The notes under the pieces are model-generated. The model did no database searches. It was not told the DNA's origin and saw only the letters and a list, made by a program, of their open reading frames with translations. The position numbers and the translations under genes were made by a program. Positions 22,443 through 32,854 of a DNA stretch of 64,000 nt are shown piece by piece. The stretch is from Symmetrospora coprosmae (taxonomy: Eukaryota; Basidiomycota; Cystobasidiomycetes; Symmetrosporaceae), in assembly GCA_008802785.1 (NCBI GenBank), contig VUYT01000012.1:372001-436000 (forward strand), in the 5' to 3' direction. How positions within the stretch are numbered: position 1 is the stretch's first letter; each line of letters opens with the position of its first letter.

Positions 22443-24285
22443 TTAGCACAGCGTCATGGACGGGCCAGACGTAGGCACCAGCTTGACCTGGAGGCCTGTC
22501 GCCTGCCCGGCCGGAGCAGGAGGGGTGATCTCCTTCTCCTTCTTGATCATGGCTTCCAGGGCTTGCGAGTGCAGCACCTGGCGTGACAGGGGCGATGCCT
22601 TCCTGCAGGACAGCATGGGCACCGATGTAGGGCCGATGGCAGACATGGCCGACATCGGGTCTGCCTCATCGCTCCCATATTGCGTGAGCGGCGTGCTGGG
22701 CGTGAGTGGCGCATCTTCGTCATCCGAGCTGCTGCCATTGAAGTAGGACGACGATGGTGAGCTGACAGACATGACGCTCGAGTACGAAGAGCCGCGTCGC
22801 AAAGCGAAGCTCGCCGGCGTGAGCGATGCAGGTGGGGTGGCGCTGGCTGATGAAGACGCGGAGGCGAGGGGGAGGGACAACGGCCAGTTGCAGGGGATGA
22901 ACCTGTTGCCGGCAAGGTACCACTCGCGTACGAGAGAGGAGACATTCGAGAAGCCTGACTGGGCGTCTGATGAGCAGGAAGCGAGAGCAGCGCGTCAACT
23001 GCTGATCATTGAAGGGGAGGTCAGGGCTGGCAGCCAGAGCTGACTCACACTTCTTAATGACGATTGTGCTCAATTGCTCGAGGTGGTCTGCAAGGTGACC
23101 GTCGAGCATCTGAGCGATCTGCAGAGCGAGCTCGGTCTCGTCACCTGCCCGGCGTGGGCATCCGGTGATGTAGCGTGCGAGCAGCAGGCAGCCCTTGCCG
23201 ATCTCTGATGACCTGAGCGGGACGAACGCGCGATGGAAGAGGGTGAGCTCCATGAGGAAGCGGGCTACGTGCTGCGTCTTGCTCTCTGCACTGATGAGTG
23301 ACGGGTCGGCGATAGCGGCGACGCGCAGCCACGCCTCAGCTGTCGGGTGGCCGATGAGCCAATTGAGAGTGGACAGAACGTGCCCTTCCATCTGGATAAA
23401 AGCGGATGCATCGTATGCGTTGCACGTCATGGCGCACAGGTCCTGCACTGTTGGTACGCGGTCCTTTGCATCCTCGAACTTGGCTGCAATCCACAGAGCG
23501 GCACAGCCGACGAGCTGGTAGTGCCGCTTGTAGACGATGCGCTTGCTCGTGTACCGGTCTGCGATGTTGACGGCGAGGTAGAGCGTCTCTGGCCGGAGAC
23601 GGTACTGCGAGTGAATTTCGACAAGGAAGTCGATGAGGTATGGACGCATGTACCACTCTAGCTCCGGCTGCTGATCAATGAGCTCGATGGCTACGCCGGT
23701 CTGGCTCTGTTGTATTGGGAGTGCAGGAAATGTTGTCAGCACGTGGACGGGGCGCTCGATGACCTTTTCCGAGGCGATGGACAGGCTGACCTCCATCTCT
23801 GTCATGTATTGCAGCACTTCTTCCTGGTACTCTGGCTCGAGGAGCGCCTTGAACTCGCGCGCTTCCACGGCAGCTGCCTTCTCCTTGCCATTGCCGTTGA
23901 GCGCCAGCGTAACGACGGCCGGAAGGCTGTCGCTCCTTTGCAGCTTGCGCGAGCGCTGACGGGGAACGCCATTGGGTGCGAGCGAGGAGGTCGAAGCGGC
24001 CGCATTGCCGGTAGCAGCGAGGGCGGCGTCAATGCTGGCGAGCTTGACCTCGCCCGAGTAGCAGCGCTTCCTGCCGGCGAGAGCGGCAGCTCTCGATCGC
24101 GCCGCGGACGAAGCGGCGGTGGAGGCGGACGCGTACGAAGCCGAGGTGGCGGAGGAGGAAGCGCCAGCGCCGGATGACGAAGCGGACGAGCAGGCGCTAG
24201 GAGAGGGCGAAGGGCCGTTGCGGCGATACGCGTAGAACGCAGCTCGAGATGAGCGGGTGCTAAGCGGGGCAGATTCGGCCTTCAT
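22443..24285 (-). CDS. CLN1: G1 cyclin, Cln1/Puc1 type
   Basis: Two exons, 24285-23049 and 22966-22443, 586 residues. The cyclin box runs from about residue 195 to 330: MRPYLIDFLVEIH, LRPETLYLAVNIADRY, HYQLVGCAALWIAAKFEDA and IQMEGHVLSTLNWLIGHP, which is typical of fungal Cln-type G1/S cyclins rather than mitotic B-type. A second, weaker cyclin fold follows, ending across the intron at IKKYAQSGFS. The N-terminal ~130 residues are Ala/Ser-rich, and the C-terminal ~130 residues are Ser/Thr/Pro-rich with SP/TP sites, as expected of a degradation (PEST-like) tail. It would bind and activate the main cell-cycle CDK at the G1/S transition. The upstream region is unusually long and holds four ACGCGT sites. 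Confidence 0.9.
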
Positions 24286-27072
24286 GGTGGAGAAAGTGGA
24301 CGAAACCGAATTGCCTTATGCGAAAGCACGGCTGAGCTGAAGGGAAAAATGGCTGAGCCGACCAGTGTTGCAGGTGCGGATGTAGAGTGCAGACTGGAGG
24401 CGAGCACCAGGCTTTGCGGTCCAAGTGAGGGTGGCAGACAACTGATCAGTTCTCTGGACTGAACCGGTAGCGAAGAAGGTGCTGCTGAACTATGACTGAG
24501 GACTGATGCGAAGGCGAGAAGGATAAGATGGAAGAGAAAGGGAGTTGCTGCCCCTCCTGATGTTCTCTTGTATGTCGAAAGAGAATGCAGGATGTGTTCG
24601 GAGTGGAATGGAGAAAGTGACGACTCGCGGCAGGCAGGGAGCTTTGCACGGGCACGGGCACTGGCTCTGGCGTGTGAGGTGCAGGATGGAGTGGAGGGAG
24701 GAACACGAGCGACCGCGTAATATGGTGAAGCGCAGAGCTGGCTGGCTCTGCAGGGTGTGCAAGGGTGATGGGTGGAGAATGCGACTCTGCCGGGTGAAGA
24801 GAGGTGGGCAGTAGCCGGGGCGGGCGGGATGCCACCGCTGCTCGCTCGGTGCGTGCGAGTCTGAATTAGACCCGAGGCATTCGAGGACCCCTGCGTGCGT
24901 GTACAATGCGATGTGCGTCTGCTTTCGCGGGTGGTGGATGGGTGAGGTGAAGAGGGGAGGAGGAACGACGGCTTGCCTGCCTCTCTAAACGACGAGGAGG
25001 AGCATATCTCTGAAAAAGCGCGAGCGAATGCGCATGCGCGAGCCACCAGAGTGATGAGCCTCACCCGCAGAGTGCGGACCGGGTGACGAGAGAGCTCTAA
25101 ATCGCTCCGCCCGGAAGATACGCGTACCTTGAGTACGCACCGCCGGTCGGGTGCGGGCGCTCCTCCCAGAGCTCCCCTCGTCACCTCGTCCCCCCCGAAT
25201 TCGCCACCACTGCCTAAATTTCCGAGCGACGTCCTCGAGACGACCAGCATCGGGCAGGACTAATGGGTGGCTAGAGCACTCTAGAACCGAGGCCTTACAC
25301 TCTGTTCGCCATCCTATTATAATCTCCTTTGGAGCAGGACACGCCGCGCGCTTCCCTTTACTTGAGGTAGGTTTCGGACGCGCCGTGGCGGGGACTTCGG
25401 CCTGCCCCTGTACCTGAAACGCGTAGAGAGGGCCCTTCACCCAGCCAGCTGCCTTGCGCCTCACCAGCGCATGGCCAAACATGCCGCACGGGAAGGGTCG
25501 ATGCTAATTGCAAAGGACCACGACTCTGACAAAGCTCCGATGCCTCGTGAGCAATCGGATCTCATTGGTGTCCGTGTGTTGGCGAGAGATTGCGAGGGTG
25601 AGGGTGCAGTATATCATAGAGCGCTGACACACCTCTTCATCGATCGCGTTGGAGAGCGCTCGAGAAGGACGCGACGTCGGGAGGAGGCAGAATGCAATTT
25701 GGGTGAATGCTCGCAAGCGGGAAGGAAGTGATGGTTTGGGGTTGTAGACGGGAGGATATGCGAAGCGTGTAAAGAGGTGACCATCTGGTCGGTACGCCTA
25801 TACGATAGCACCAGCGGCTCCGCCTCGCGCCGCCGACATCGACTTCGTCTGCCGCCTCGACCTTCAGTCAAGCTACAGAGTTCCGACAGCCGAGCCGGGA
25901 TGACAATGACAGTTGGCTCGAAAAGCAAAGATGCTTCGATAGCCACTGCCCTTCCCTGCGGCCGCGCGCCTGCTTTCCAAGCTCTGATCTATTGGGAAGG
26001 GAAGGAGCTCCCCTTTGATCCGACCATCTGCCCTGCAGCACTCCCGCCGCCTGGACGACCTGCCGCTCCGTCAGAGCGCTGGGCTCAACAGAGGGATCTG
26101 CCATGCCCGCCTAGGGATTGCTTCGACCACGACATGCTGCCCGCTACTCGGACACTGCTGTTCTCATCCAGATCCTGCCATAGCCTCGGACGACCGTGGA
26201 CGAGGGTGATCGCGGCCCAAAAGTGGAGGAGGATGCAGAACAGGCACTGGCACACTCACACTGGGAGTGGAGGACGTGCGCGTGCAGCTCTGTGCACAGA
26301 CTGGCGACAATGCTAGTCTAGGTGACGCTGGAGCCCTTCCTGGCTGTTCTGGCTGACGATGTCGGGGACTGATGCAACGCAGAACGGCGGTCGTGATATG
26401 CGGACGACGAAGGGGGGGGGTGAGATGGGATGATCTAAAGATGCTGGTCGTGGTTTCCTGTCGTATCAATGTCGTGAATGCTAGCTGATGGTCATGGATG
26501 GATGGGTGGACGCCAGTCGACACAGAAGGGCAGACTGGACATGCATTGACAGGCACTGTCCCTCTGTTCGTCGACGTTCGTCCACCCACACGCTCGCTCG
26601 CTCGCTCCTCCTCCGGCGTCAGTGTCACATCCCGCCGCCGGTGTCGGCGTCTCCCTTTCAACCCAGGGTCACCGACCTCGCAACTCCGCTCCTTCGACGA
26701 CCCAAACTGTGACGACGCGTTCCTCTGCTTCGGACATTCCCACACGCGTAGAGTAAAGGTAAGGCACGGCTTATGACCTTGCGAGCGCGAGAGCGGGCCT
26801 CGCGTACAACGCTGGTCCGTCCGATCTCGGCACCATCTGCTCGTCTCCCTCGGGCACCTGCCTCCATGCCTGCACGCATGCAGCGGGCACCTCCGCGGTC
26901 GAGAAGGGCGGTCCGACAGGGGTCGAGGGTTGCGAGATGTGACAAGGGAGCTCGGCGACAGCGCACATGGCGAGGCGGCAACCGAACCGGGACAACTCAA
27001 CCCATATCGGAGACCGTTCCCCTTCCCCCCGACTGTAGCTGCAACGCAGAAAAGTGGCCCACTTTTGCGCTT
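24286..27072. other. Long gene-free region upstream of the G1 cyclin
   Basis: 2.8 kb between the cyclin start and the stop of the PHD-finger gene, both on the minus strand. Open frames exist (for example 25250-24282 and 27000-26164 on minus) but are low-complexity, overlap antisense frames and show no domain. ACGCGT (the MCB core bound by MBF-type factors) occurs at 25120, 25419, 26715 and 26744. A run of nine G lies at 26412-26420. Probably a long promoter and leader; a missed small gene or ncRNA cannot be excluded. Confidence 0.5.
26715..26749. promoter_or_regulatory. Paired ACGCGT (MCB-like) sites
   Basis: Two palindromic ACGCGT hexamers at 26715-26720 and 26744-26749, 29 bases apart, far upstream (~2.4 kb) of the G1 cyclin. 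In fungi MCB elements drive G1/S expression through Mbp1-type factors. Function here is inferred. Confidence 0.3.
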
Positions 27073-29205
27073 TCATGTGCTACCATACTCGAGTACACCA
27101 GCCAGAACATCGTCGACAATGTGCGGGCCCAACCGCAGTGCTACCTCTAGAACCGCGTCCATGACTTCGCTCGCAATGCCACCTCGATCTCCCTCCCTCT
27201 CGTCCTCCTCGCCCCGCTCCTGCGCGTGTGCTAGGACCGCCGCCAGCACGGCGAGCAGTTCTCGGTGCTGCGCATGCTCGATGAGGCCCCATGGCAGAAG
27301 CAAATCGCCCTCGCCATCCGCAAGCGCTCTGCCCGAGCTTGCTACCTCGAGCAGAAGATCGCACAGACATGCCAGCGCTTCTTCCGCCGCGGCGCAATCC
27401 AGCAAGCGCGACACCCTTGCTTCGACAGACGCGTCGCCTGTCCTTCGGCCCTCGAGAGTGGACAGCCGCTCCAGCTGAGCTTGGATGCTACGAAGAAGGG
27501 CGAGCTGCAGATAGTGTTGCAAGGCATGCTGGAGCACGCCAGCAGCTGGCGAAGTCGCCGGCAGGCACTGTCTGGACAGGTCGGCGAGGCAAATGAGGAG
27601 TGTCGCTATCTCGTTGCGGATGTCGGTCTGTGTTGCCGATGGCAGAGCAGGCCCTTCGGCTGCCGAGGTGTAAAGCTTTGAGCACGTCGCCACCACGAGC
27701 TCGACGCTGTGCGTTACGATCGAACCGAGCTACAGCAGAATAAAGCACGAGAAGCCATTATATTTGCGTCAGTACGCGTACGAGGCAAAAGGAGCAGAGA
27801 CGATTCCCATGCCCTCACCTCGACAGTCAACTCCCTTAGCGTGTCTTCCACTTCCTCTCCGCTGGCGAGTGTTTCTTTCGACAGACACCCGTCAACGAGC
27901 GTGATGCCCAGGTGGAGAGCAGCGAGGAAGACGCTGGCATGCGCCTGAAAGGACTCCGTTGCTAGCCTGCCGGCAGCAGTATTGACGACACGCTCATCCT
28001 GATGTCTGGCGGAAATGGAAGAGCGGAACCATCGAAAGACGTGAAGAAGGTGTTTCTCGCAGCGGGCGAGCGCTTCAGATCCGGTGACGGCTTTGTCGCC
28101 CGCCGTGCGCTGCAAGTAGTGGATGCCGGATAGGATGCCCAGGTGACGGCTTACAATGTCCTTCCCCACGCCAAACCCGGCCACGAACGGCATCCGCTGA
28201 GGTCTGTCTTGGAATGTATGGTCCTGCAGCCTCGCATTGCGCCCGTGCGCGCTCTCCGTGGCACTGCACAGCGGGCAGATATAGACTTGCGGGACCGAGT
28301 CGGGTAAGATGTCGACACATCGACCGTGCAGCCAGGCGAAGCAGCGCTCGCACTGGATAGTAAAGCCGTCGTCGTTGTCCGACGTGCAGACGCAACGGAT
28401 GACGCCGCTGTCTTCGGGCAAAGGGGCCGCGGGAGGGTGCGAGCTGCCAGCGAATGGTGGAGTCGGGCACGTGTGACGCGCTTGAAGCAGTTCGTGAAAG
28501 TCCAGGAGCTTCAGGTCTGTTCCAGCTGCCCTCTCCTTTCCTTTCGCCTGCTTTACGCCAGTCAGGGCTGCCTTCTTCCCTTTGCCTTTCCCTCCCTTTC
28601 CCGCTGTTGCGTTTGACGCACCGGGACCGAGGCCTGCTTGTGGGGTCTCGTTGGCTTTTGCACCCTGCTTGTTTGCCTGTTCTAGCTGGTCGACCTTCTG
28701 CTTAAGGAGAAGCAGCTCTGTGCGAGAGTGAGGAAAGAAGGAAGGGAGGAGAGGCCATGGTGCGGTCAGCATCAGCCTGGACGAGATCTTTGCACAGAGC
28801 CATCACGCACCCATGTCTCTCTGCTCAATGTCGGTCTTCGCATCGTTGAGCCGTTCTTCGTTGGTCTTTCCTTCTGAATCCACATGCGCATCCGGTTCCG
28901 ACAGTCCTGCCTGGCGCAGCACGACATGGCATCTGAATCTGCGCAGGGCATCTATACTATGCTGTCATCAGTTTGCTGAGACGAATATGCACAGGGGTGG
29001 CTGAGGGCCATACCTTCGAGTTGTTCGTCCGGCTGCATGTTTTGGATGACGCGGAGGGCCTGCGCGTGGGGTAGACGAATGCGGACAAGGACACACTCGT
29101 CAGCCAGGTGCATACAGTACACTCCTACAGAGCGACAACACTCACGAGTGCAGTTCCGTACGCATCCAACTCGTCTGCGGTGACGGTGCCGGATATGCTC
29201 GGCAT
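27073..29205 (-). CDS. PHD-finger protein, unassigned
   Basis: Five exons: 29205-29146, 29059-29014, 28951-28811, 28717-27819 and 27729-27073, 600 residues. The N-terminus is short and acidic, followed by a helical stretch and a heptad coiled coil (LLLLKQKVDQLEQ). A Lys/Gly-rich linker precedes a C4HC3 PHD finger at about residues 195-245 (RCVCTSDND, IQCERCFAWLHGRCVD, YICPLC). This finger looks like those of Set3/Cti6-type chromatin readers that bind methylated histone H3 Lys4, but no SET or other catalytic domain follows. The remaining ~350 residues are mostly helical with Leu/Ala-rich repeats. A role as a subunit of a histone-modifying complex is inference. Confidence 0.8.
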
Positions 29206-29428
29206 TGCGGAAGCACGTGTGGAGGAGGATGCAGGACGAGATGGGAGCCGTGCAGCAGCAGTATATGGCAGAAGGATGGCGTTGAACGAGAGCGAGTTGG
29301 GGTTGAGATTAGATGATGACGATGCGTGGGCTCGTGTACGGCTGTTGCGGAGTGGCAGCTTGAGGATGGCAGGTGGTGGAGCGCATCCAAGCCGGCGCAG
29401 AGCGGAGCACGGTGGGACAGAGTGGCGT

Positions 29429-30412
29429 CTACCACCCGGCAGCAGCTCGACTCGCCAGAGCCTGTGCGCGTGTTTTGTCACAGAAGGATCTCCTGATCTG
29501 TGCAATCTCCTCGTCCATTGCTCTCTCCTCATCCGTCTGCAGCTGTTGCAGTTGCTGCGGCACAGCTGCAGCCTGCCCCTGTGCGCGCTTGCCGCCCCTG
29601 GACGCGCTGGGCAGTGCCACCGAGGCAGACGCAGCAGCAGCGGCAGTATCCCGCTCCTCGCTCAAGCTGCTCGGCTGGCCCGCTGTCAACGGCAGCTGCC
29701 TGCTCCACTCGACCTCTGCTAGCGCGCGCACCTGGTCGTGGTCGAGGCGGCGCAGGTCCCAGAAGAGCGTCTCGCTCTCCATGGCCCGGTCGATGAGCGC
29801 GCCGATGAGCGCCCGGTGGTCCTCCCGGCGCTGCCTGCTCCCCAGGATGGGCAGGTAGACGTCTTGCGCCGGGTCTCCCAGTGCCAGCACGCCCGCCTCT
29901 GGCTTTGCGGTGGTGAGCTCGAGCAGGTAGGTCGAGTCGATGTGCGGGATGCCCGGCCCTCCTGCGGCGGTCGAGGCGGCAGGCGCAGAAGCGGCACCCG
30001 CACCCGCACCAGCGCCATTCTCGAACGGCTGCGATGACTCCGCCTCTGTATCTCCTGTGCCTGCGCCTGGTCCATCAGCAGCCCCGCCAGACGCCCCTGC
30101 GACTCGTGCCTTCTTGCTGCTGCTGCCGGCTCCTCCATCCCCTTCAGCCGCCGCCGACAACACTCCTCCTCCCCTCGCACCCCGCTTGAGCGCGTTGGGC
30201 GGGTTGAATGGCGGAAACTCCTCCCCTTCTGGCACTTTCAGCAGCTCCCTGTAGTGCCGCTGCAGATATGCGACCCCTCGGCTCTTTAGGTACGCCTCGT
30301 GCGTCTGGCGGTCAAACGACTGCAGGAAGTGCGGGTGCGCGGCTGGCGCAGGAGCTTGCCCAAAAGGCGTGGCTACGTGAGCGCTGGCAGACGTAGGGCG
30401 AACGGCTGCCAT
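29429..30412 (-). CDS. Unknown Ala-rich protein (327 aa)
   Basis: Single exon from the ATG at 30412 to TAG at 29429. Residues ~25-75 look folded (YLKSRGVAYLQRHYRELL then a proline-rich EEFPPFNPP), followed by an Ala/Gly/Ser-rich linker with a short KKARV signal. A second folded part spans ~155-245 (STYLLELTT, VYLPILGSR, ALIDRAMESETLFWDLRRLD), and the C-terminal helix is Gln/Glu-rich. Both folded parts look conserved in style but I do not recognise the family. The upstream frame has no ATG that would clearly extend the protein. Confidence 0.75.
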   Translation of the reverse strand: MAAVRPTSASAHVATPFGQAPAPAAHPHFLQSFDRQTHEAYLKSRGVAYLQRHYRELLKVPEGEEFPPFNPPNALKRGARGGGVLSAAAEGDGGAGSSSKKARVAGASGGAADGPGAGTGDTEAESSQPFENGAGAGAGAASAPAASTAAGGPGIPHIDSTYLLELTTAKPEAGVLALGDPAQDVYLPILGSRQRREDHRALIGALIDRAMESETLFWDLRRLDHDQVRALAEVEWSRQLPLTAGQPSSLSEERDTAAAAASASVALPSASRGGKRAQGQAAAVPQQLQQLQTDEERAMDEEIAQIRRSFCDKTRAQALASRAAAGW

Positions 30413-30721
30413 TGTAGGAGTCTTGTGCACTGCTGTGCTGAACTGTCGTTGGTGCCTTCTGCGAATGCGAAAGAGGCGAAGAAGCCGCTCAGGCAAGCGG
30501 CGTGTCAGTGGCAAGGAATCCGGGCGGCAAAGCATCTGTGCATGAGCACCTCAGGACTTATGAGGGCAAAAGCTTCGCGCCAGACAAGATAATTCGTTTT
30601 CGTCTTTCGCGAATGGCTACAGTGAGCCTGCTCAAACACACAGGTTGCATCGGCGGCCCCGCTCTCCGCGGCAGGGCTCTACAAAGGTATAGCTCGTTCC
30701 GCATGAGGCCTGGTCTGAAGC

Positions 30722-31614
30722 TCACTGGATGTCACTGCTCTTGATGGTGGTAGCAAAGAAATCCTTGAGCTCGTTGAGGGCGTGCTGCATAATTGAAGGC
30801 AGATGCCGCTCAGCGACTGACGAGCTTTGCGAGCATGTATCCGTTGGCGAGAGTTTACTTACCTTGGTGACATCCTCTCCGCTTGCACCTGGAATGTCTC
30901 GGTCTCCGACAGCGTCTTCGACAATTAGGACCTCGTAGCCTCGCTGGTGAGCCTCTCGCGCCGTGGTCGAGACGCAAACCTGGCTCATGGGGAGGGGAGC
31001 ATCAGTATCAGGGAAGGGCTGTCGTCCCATGAAGCCGAGCCGGACCCACATGTGCCATGTAGCCGCAGAGCACGAGTTTCTTCTTCTGCGACTTTTCGAC
31101 AAACTTGTCCAGCTCCGTCTCGGCAAAGGAGCCAGGGAATTTCTTGCCGATTACGGTCTCCGTGTCCTTGTGCTCGTCCATGCCCTCCTCGAGCTCGGAG
31201 AACTCCTTGGCGAGTTTAGTGTCGGGCGTGAAGACTGGGGTGCCCTCGGGGACCTCGTGTCGGATGTGCGCGACGTAGCCATTGCCGGCGCGGTACTTCT
31301 TCAGGAGGTTGTGGATCGCGGGACGCGATTTTTCGAGGTCCTTCACGGCTAGCGCGCCTGCAGGAGTACGCAAGAAGGTGTGGAGACACGACAGGAGCAG
31401 GAGGACGGGTACGAAAGACATGCAGCCTCTGCGTTAGCAGCCTGTCTGCAGTGCGCTCAATGTCGGGCAAGCTCCAGCCGGGTGGAAAGCCAGAAGCGGC
31501 CACCCGCTCACCCTCTGCGTACTCATTCTGGGCGTCGATGATGAGCAGTGTCGAGTCCTGGACCGAGGCCGTCGAGTCTGGGATCCCTGCCATCTGTCTG
31601 AATGAAGCGGCCAT
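30722..31614 (-). CDS. Isochorismatase-like cysteine hydrolase
   Basis: Four exons: 31614-31413, 31357-31050, 30979-30863 and 30784-30722, 229 residues, the usual size. The catalytic triad of the isochorismatase/nicotinamidase superfamily is present: Asp in [12 protein letters not shown], Lys in GKKFPGSF, and the nucleophilic Cys in VCVSTTAR, where the intron at 30980-31049 falls just before the cysteine. There is no signal peptide or partner domain. Members hydrolyse small amides or vinyl ethers; the substrate cannot be told from sequence. Exon 1 ends at a GTACCC donor that keeps frame; this junction is the least certain. The gene diverges from a secreted protease-inhibitor gene with 397 bases between the starts. 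Confidence 0.88.
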
Positions 31615-32011
31615 GTTGGATATCGATTGCGGAGAAGCGCTGGGGAGTCTTGATCAAGCAGCGGGCTGAGGAGGATTGACTGTGAGGTCGATGCGTGGCT
31701 ATGGTTTTTGGTTGATGTGCGAAGAAGAGGAAGGTGGGAGGAACAGAGGCCTGCTTTTGAGGGGGAAGCTCGGAGCTTCGCTGTCCCCGTAACGCGGGAC
31801 TGCTTCTCTGCCGTCCCTCCGCTCCGGCCCGGCTGACCGCCGCGCTGCCCGTAGTCGGCTGCAGCGTCGCCTAGTCGCGTATTCAGCCTCGGGCTCGCTC
31901 AGCAGCAGCGAGGTCAGCTTCAGTCCCAAACCCCGCAAGCAATACCGCATTCCCCTCCGTCAATCTCAGTCAGCTCTGCACGGATCTCCCATTGTTCGAG
32001 CGAACGCGTCC
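31615..32011. other. Divergent intergenic region
   Basis: 397 bases between the isochorismatase-like and I9-inhibitor start codons. No motif stands out. Confidence 0.5.
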
Positions 32012-32508
32012 ATGTGGTCGAGCGTCTCGGCCTTCACAGTCCTCCTCTCGCTCGGTCTCGCCTGCGTCATGGCTGCGTCAGCTGCGTCAGCCAGCACCCT
32101 GGCCCACTCGTACATCCTCAGCCTCGACGCAGAGACGCCAGAGGCAACTCGCAAGGAAGTCGTAGAGGCGCTCAAGCGTCAGGGCGCAAAGGTGGGTCCC
32201 GCGTTTGGCAGCCGTCCTCCAGCACTGTGGAATTCGAAGCTGAGATTGCCCTTTCATTAACGTACTCACAGATCTTGAACGAGATCACCTATCCAGGCAT
32301 CATGCTCGCCGTTTCGTTCGAGGATACCGCAGCCGTGTCCAAGCAGGGCAGCAGTAACGCCGATCCTGAAGCTGCCATCCAGGCCTGGCGCACGAGTCTG
32401 GCGAGCTTCGAGCAGCAGATCGTCGCCATCGAGCAGGACCAGATCGTGTCCACGCAGCCAGTCGAGATTGGCGAGCCCAGGGATATGGAAGAGCTGCGCG
32501 AGGCGTGA
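32012..32508 (+). CDS. Small secreted protein with inhibitor I9 (proteinase B inhibitor-like) domain
   Basis: Two exons, 32012-32191 and 32272-32508, 138 residues. Residues 1-~25 form a signal peptide (LLSLGLACVMAASAASA). A compact domain of ~75 residues follows with the I9 pattern: HSYILSLDAETPEATRKEVV, a helix, then KILNEITYPGIMLAVSF across the intron and a closing IVAIEQDQIVSTQP. I9 domains occur as propeptides of subtilisins and as stand-alone inhibitors such as yeast Pbi2; here no protease follows, so it would be a free inhibitor. Pbi2 itself is cytosolic and lacks a signal peptide, so this one probably acts in the secretory path, vacuole or outside the cell. A ~25-residue insertion after the third strand is unusual. 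Confidence 0.75.
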
Positions 32509-32854
32509 TGATGCACCAGGCTCACATCAACAACCTCGCTTGATGGCTTTGCATGGCACCTCTGTAGCTGTCCCGCGTCCATGCTGGCAATGTAGCCCTT
32601 TCTGCCTCTGCCTCTGCTATTGCGGATGCCTGCCGGACTTTGAGGCCAGCGTCAACGAGTCTCTTTGACGCTCTCGCCACTCTCGCGCTCGCCCATGCCC
32701 AGCTGATGCCCCGGCCAGATCCTCCAGGCTCTCCTTCTCCTTCACAGCCGCCTCCGCCATCTCTGCGCTCTGTCCGACAACCCTTTCGACCGTCAAGGCT
32801 GTGCCTGGCCATATATCCCCCGACTCGACAGCACGGCGACGGTGACTGGCAGCC
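32509..32854. other. Intergenic region
   Basis: 346 bases holding the 3' end of the inhibitor gene and promoter of the next. CT-rich near 32725-32775. No gene recognised. Confidence 0.5.

Noticed and set aside
24282-25250. Minus-strand open frame of 322 codons overlapping the cyclin start
   Set aside because: Low-complexity Ser/Pro/Arg composition, no domain, and it lies where the cyclin leader and promoter must be.
26164-27000. Minus-strand open frame of 278 codons
   Set aside because: Starts and ends without splice or domain support, overlaps several antisense frames, typical of GC-rich chance frames.
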